Made by a program: the position numbers and the translations under genes. From Mixophyes australis (Eukaryota > Chordata > Amphibia > Anura > Limnodynastidae): a stretch of 64,000 nucleotides of DNA. The DNA lies in assembly GCA_036250195.1 (NCBI GenBank), contig JAVHZZ010000001.1:374958707-375022706 (forward strand), given 5' to 3'. The notes under the pieces were generated by a model. That model was not told the origin of the DNA. It saw nothing but the letters and a program-made list of their open reading frames with translations, and did not search any database. Position 1 is the first letter of the stretch. Each line of letters begins with the position of its first letter. Shown in pieces: positions 60,501 through 64,000 of the stretch.

Positions 60501-60911
60501 TCATCCTTCCCCCGCGCACGGGACCTGCAGAAAGAAAGTCATACTCACCGCCGCTGGATCGATGGACGGGTAAGTTCTTCTCCTCTTCTTTCTTCACCCA
60601 CTTGCAGGGCTCAGCTATCTGAGGATTCTTCAGCCCCTCCAGGGGCGCAGCACAGCCTGACATCTTCGCCCTCTTCACGGGCACCAGGCACATCTTCTGT
60701 CCCTCCACACAGCCATCGGCCCTTCTGGCAAATGCCAGAAGCGCCAGATGGCCAGTCCGGCCCTGCTAATAACATGAAATAATAATACACATAATACACC
60801 TATGCTCTGGTGTATATACTTAGACTGGGTCAAGGATGAAAAAGTACATTAAACCGTGAGAAACGGGTGATGAACACAAAGTTCTCAGTCCAGTAGCAAC
60901 CCGTTTCCTCA
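60501..60911. other. Right part of the GC-rich block
   Basis: Contains a near-perfect hairpin at about 60712-60750 (CCCTTCTGGCA/TGCCAGAAG) and the inverted pair AAACCGTGAGAAACGGGT / ACCCGTTTCCTCAC. No gene seen. Confidence 0.45.
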
Positions 60912-61020
60912 CAGTATCTAATGTGTTTTTTTTACCAATACAAATGTGATCCAGGTGCCAAGAATTATTTGAAAAATAAATTTCTTCCCAGGCAATGGAC
61001 TGGAATACAGCAAGAAATTC
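60912..61020. repeat. Direct repeat of 57537-57642, flanking the GC-rich block
   Basis: About 105 bases from CAGTATCTAATGTG to CAAGAAATT repeat the sequence just left of the block, with about eight differences. The left copy is closer to unit A (23403-23507) than the right copy is, so this is not a simple target duplication. Confidence 0.85.
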
Positions 61021-61189
61021 TCAGATTTCAGTATTGTAGTATATAGACTGTTCTCTCTGCTCTGTGTGGTTGAATAGTAGAATTTTTTATGAATCATAGC
61101 TCAAAAGGATATTCTACTTTTACAGATACGGTGGGTTTTTATTTTGACATCTTGTTTATCTCATAATCCAGTAAAAATATGCTAATAAT

Positions 61190-61776
61190 CTGCTAATAAT
61201 ATGTATGCCAGCGATAATGCCCAACAAATCAAATATACCAGTAATGTCAGCAAGAGGTTATATACCATTCATTATACACCACAAGATCTAGAATGCCAGC
61301 AGTGATGCCCACCAACATGTGCCCTATGATAGTACTCTAACATCTTGTATGCCAGTGATAATGTCCAGCAAGCTCTTACTATGTCAGTGTGAACAGCCAT
61401 TAATGTGTCCATCAGTAGCAGTAATGCTCATAAAATGCCCATAAGTAGTAATGTCCAGTACGATGCTCACTAGTAGCAGTAATATCCAGTGAGATGCCCA
61501 ATAATAATACATTGCAGAAAGTAGCAGAAATGTTTACTAAAATGCCCATGAATAGTGCTGATCTCTGTATGATGCTCATTAGAAGCATTCCTGCCCAGTA
61601 AGGGCAATGACTAGTAATGCTCAGTAAGATGTCCAATAGTTGTAATGTTCTGAAAAATTGTCCAATGATGGTAATGCCCAGTGGGATAACATTAGTAGTA
61701 ATATCCAATAAAATGCACTGTGGTAATAATGTCCAGCATGATGTCCATAAGTAGTAATATCAAGTTAAATGTTGTA
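61190..61776. repeat. Degenerate tandem repeat (unit B counterpart)
   Basis: Same AGTAATGTCCAGTA-type array as at 23690-24276, with small length changes. Confidence 0.75.
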
Positions 61777-61781
61777 GGTAG

Positions 61782-62650
61782 AGATGGGCGGGTCTGGTTC
61801 CCCGAGAACCAAACCCACCCCAACTTTGCTTATCCGAGTACCGAGCTACTCTCCCGCCCGCTCCGAATCCAAATCAAGGCTGAACGTCATCGTGACGTCG
61901 CCGGATCTCGGGGCTCAGTTCTCGCGATACTTCAAGATTATAAATACACGCCTCCACGGCAATCCATCGCCATTTGACAGAGGGAGAGAGCAGGGTGTAG
62001 TCACAGGCTGATTAGAGCAGGGACAGAGAATCCAATATTCTTCTTGCAATTGCTCTAACAAAAATCGCTAGAGAAGAGAGGAGGATAGAGGTTTATTTTT
62101 TTTTTTTTATATTTGGCACTCCCCAGTGCTTTTGGGGTGTCCCCCGTAATTGTGCATAAATATTTCTGGCTGTCAAAAGTCATATCTGTCAGCAGTATCT
62201 ACCAAATAATTTTCAGCACTCCTCAGTGCTTTTGGGGTGTCCCCCGTAATTGTGCATAAATATTTCTGGCTGTCAAAAGTCATATCTATCAGCAGTATCT
62301 ACCAAATAATTTTTAGCACTCCTCAGTGCTTTTGGGGTGTCCCCCATAATTGTGCATAAATATTTCTGGCTGTCAAAAGTCATATCTGTCAGCAGTATCT
62401 ACCAAATAATTTTTAGCACTCCTCAGTGCTTTTGGGGTGTCCCCCATAATTGTGCATAAATATTTCTGGCTGTCAAAAGTCATATCTGTCAGCAGTATCT
62501 ACCAAATAATTTTCAGTACTCCTCAGTGCTTTTGGGGTGTCCCCCATAATTGTGCATAAATATTTCTGGCTGTCAAAAGTCATATCTGTCAGCAGTATCT
62601 ACCAACTAATTTTTAGCACTCTCCAGTGCTTTTGCGGTGTTTTGGGGTGT
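61782..62650. mobile_element. hAT-like element end with 100-base satellite
   Basis: Unit A colinearity stops at TGTTGTAGG, and the sequence turns to TAGAGATGGGCGGG, similar to the ends at 35466 and 38095. A CpG-containing leader precedes a tandem array (62112-62650) of exact 100-base period (AGTGCTTTTGGGGTGTCCCC at 62125, 62225, 62325, 62425, 62525 and 62625). The far end and target duplication were not found in the window. Confidence 0.7.
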
Positions 62651-64000
62651 CTAAATTATATACAGAAGTCCTAATAATGTCCCATAATAGCCTACCCAGC
62701 AGCTCAGTATATAATTTGCAGCATATTATCCCCGAATATATGTCACACAGTAGAAATTCCATTCATAGTTATATGGAAGAAACATTTCAGTAAAAGTATG
62801 CCCAATAGTAGGAATAAGCCCAGACACATCCTTAGCAGTGGTAATATTACCAGCAGTAGAACAATGGGCAGAGCCGTCTCCCGGGGGCAGACCCAAGGGG
62901 GCGCACCGGCCCCCCGCTATGTGCCTTTGTAACTAACAGTGACAGACATCAGAGTCAGACTGCCGGACGCCCGGCGCATCCAAGATAGCTCCCGGCACCT
63001 GGCTCCTCCTACCTTCTAACTCTGCCCTCTGTCCCTGCAGCGTCTGATGTCATGACGCTGTTAGGGAGCAGAGGAGAGCCAGGTGCACACATAATCCCAG
63101 AGGTGGTTTGACAGTAAGAAATAAAAGTAATATAGAAGTTAGATATGGAAGAAAAGGCATCAGTGATTGCCAGTGAATAAAGACAGTGAAGAACGATAAG
63201 TCAGAAGAATACAGAAGAGAAGTTGAAAAGAATCTGAAAGCAGAAAAGGTAATTAAATAACTTGAGAATGAATAGAGAGAGGTAGGGAGAGGGGTTCTGG
63301 TCACATGAGCCAAGGTTTTTTTAGTTAACATGCTTCCTCCTTTTTAAATTGAAATATTGCAGTGCATAATGAATTTTAGCTATACTATACATGATGCTGC
63401 AGTTGTATTATCAGGCATGTCACTTTATAAATATGTACAAATCTAACTTTTAATTGTCTTTCAGGCTTTTTTTGTAAATTGGTGCCAGGTTGTCATCCCT
63501 GCATGGCTTTGTGTGATGATTTTTGCCTAAATGTTTTTTAAAAACTAGTTTGTCACTCAAATGCAATGTCTATGGGCTGAGAACATTTTACATTATGAAG
63601 AGCTTCCAGTTTTCTATTTAAAGTATGGACCCCCTAAAAATCAGTAACTATTAAGTGGGAGCAGAAAATACTGAGGAAGGGTATTATGGATAGAAATTAA
63701 AACATTTTTAGCCAAGACTTGGAAGAATTAATAAAAGGTGTATTGGTATAGAAAATTTAATTAATCTAATCTAATTTAGGCATGCAATTAATTACACTTT
63801 CTATACCCAATACACAGAGCCATAAAGAGGGCGGTGTGACCGTCCAGGGCGCAAGGCCGAGGGGGCACCACTACCGCCCGCTATTTGCCCCAATGTCACC
63901 ACCCCTGAAATTCATTAAGAGAACAGAACTATGAAAAAAAACGCCGGCTCCCTGTCACTGCAACATCGCTGATGATGTCACAATGCTGTCAGTGCAGAAG
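62651..64000. other. Window end, unclassified repeat-rich sequence
   Basis: Phrases resembling the AGTAGTAAT/GCCCAATAGTAGG array appear at 62660-62860. GC-rich patches (62870-63060 and 63830-64000) look like fragments of interspersed repeats. No gene or pseudogene exon is recognised. Confidence 0.4.

Larger units (their letters stand above)
35934..61781. repeat. Segmental duplication, unit B
   Basis: This is the second copy. Colinearity with unit A can be followed to about 57642 (matching 23510). After a 3.3-kb block it resumes from about 60913 to 61781 (matching up to 24278), where an hAT-like element interrupts it. The equivalent of unit A's pseudogene exon (24639 onward) is not visible before the window ends. 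By eye, divergence is lowest around the gene and the gag remnant and higher past about 55400. Confidence 0.85.

Noticed and set aside
57537..60912. GC-rich block as a simple transposon insertion with a long target duplication
   Set aside because: The flanking repeats are about 105 bases and unequally diverged, unlike any target duplication.

Overview
The window looks like repeat-rich vertebrate DNA, most probably from a frog or toad. I base this on the mixture of an L1-like LINE, a Ngaro/DIRS-type tyrosine-recombinase retrotransposon with an SGNH-hydrolase frame, many hAT elements with 8-bp target duplications, a Tc1 remnant and a gag-only Gypsy-type LTR element, together with a split host gene. 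The species cannot be named from the sequence. I see no bacterial genes, CRISPR array, tRNA or rRNA.

Layout. Positions 1-5946 hold an L1-type LINE with an intact ORF1 and an ORF2 broken twice. Position 6239 opens a segmental duplication: unit A (6239-35933) is followed directly by unit B (35934 onward), an offset of about 29.7 kb. Each unit carries the same two-exon host gene (A: 8766-13763; B: 43219-47003). It encodes a small basic protein of 171 residues whose family I do not recognise. A CRE-like site and an RFX-type X-box lie just upstream, which suggests a ciliary or sperm role. Behind each gene lie a decayed gag-protease remnant on the minus strand and a Ngaro-type retrotransposon. After these comes an older, diverged partial copy of the gene region. 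In unit A this older copy keeps a recognisable pseudogene (24639-33232) split by about 7.7 kb of nested insertions. It appears to lack exon 1 and the promoter.

The two units differ by clean transposon insertions, several with an empty site in the other unit. Unit A has a foldback hAT MITE (9132-9279), a LINE 3' end (about 10251-10560) and a hAT element with large palindromes (11106-11842). Unit B has a 4.7-kb hAT element packed with minisatellites (38095-42822), an insertion beside a TA microsatellite (about 56645-57335), a GC-rich 3.3-kb block with a promoter-like module on the minus strand (57645-60912), and another hAT-type element with a 100-bp satellite (from 61782).

The most unusual single element is a young LTR retrotransposon (26189-30698). 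Its two 711-bp LTRs differ at one base, its target duplication is CCATG, and it has no pol. Its one reading frame runs zinc knuckle, then six different in-frame minisatellites, then a capsid-like domain, with a single-base deletion in one repeat unit.

Host coding content is small: one duplicated gene and its pseudogene relative. Everything else supported here is mobile or repetitive DNA.
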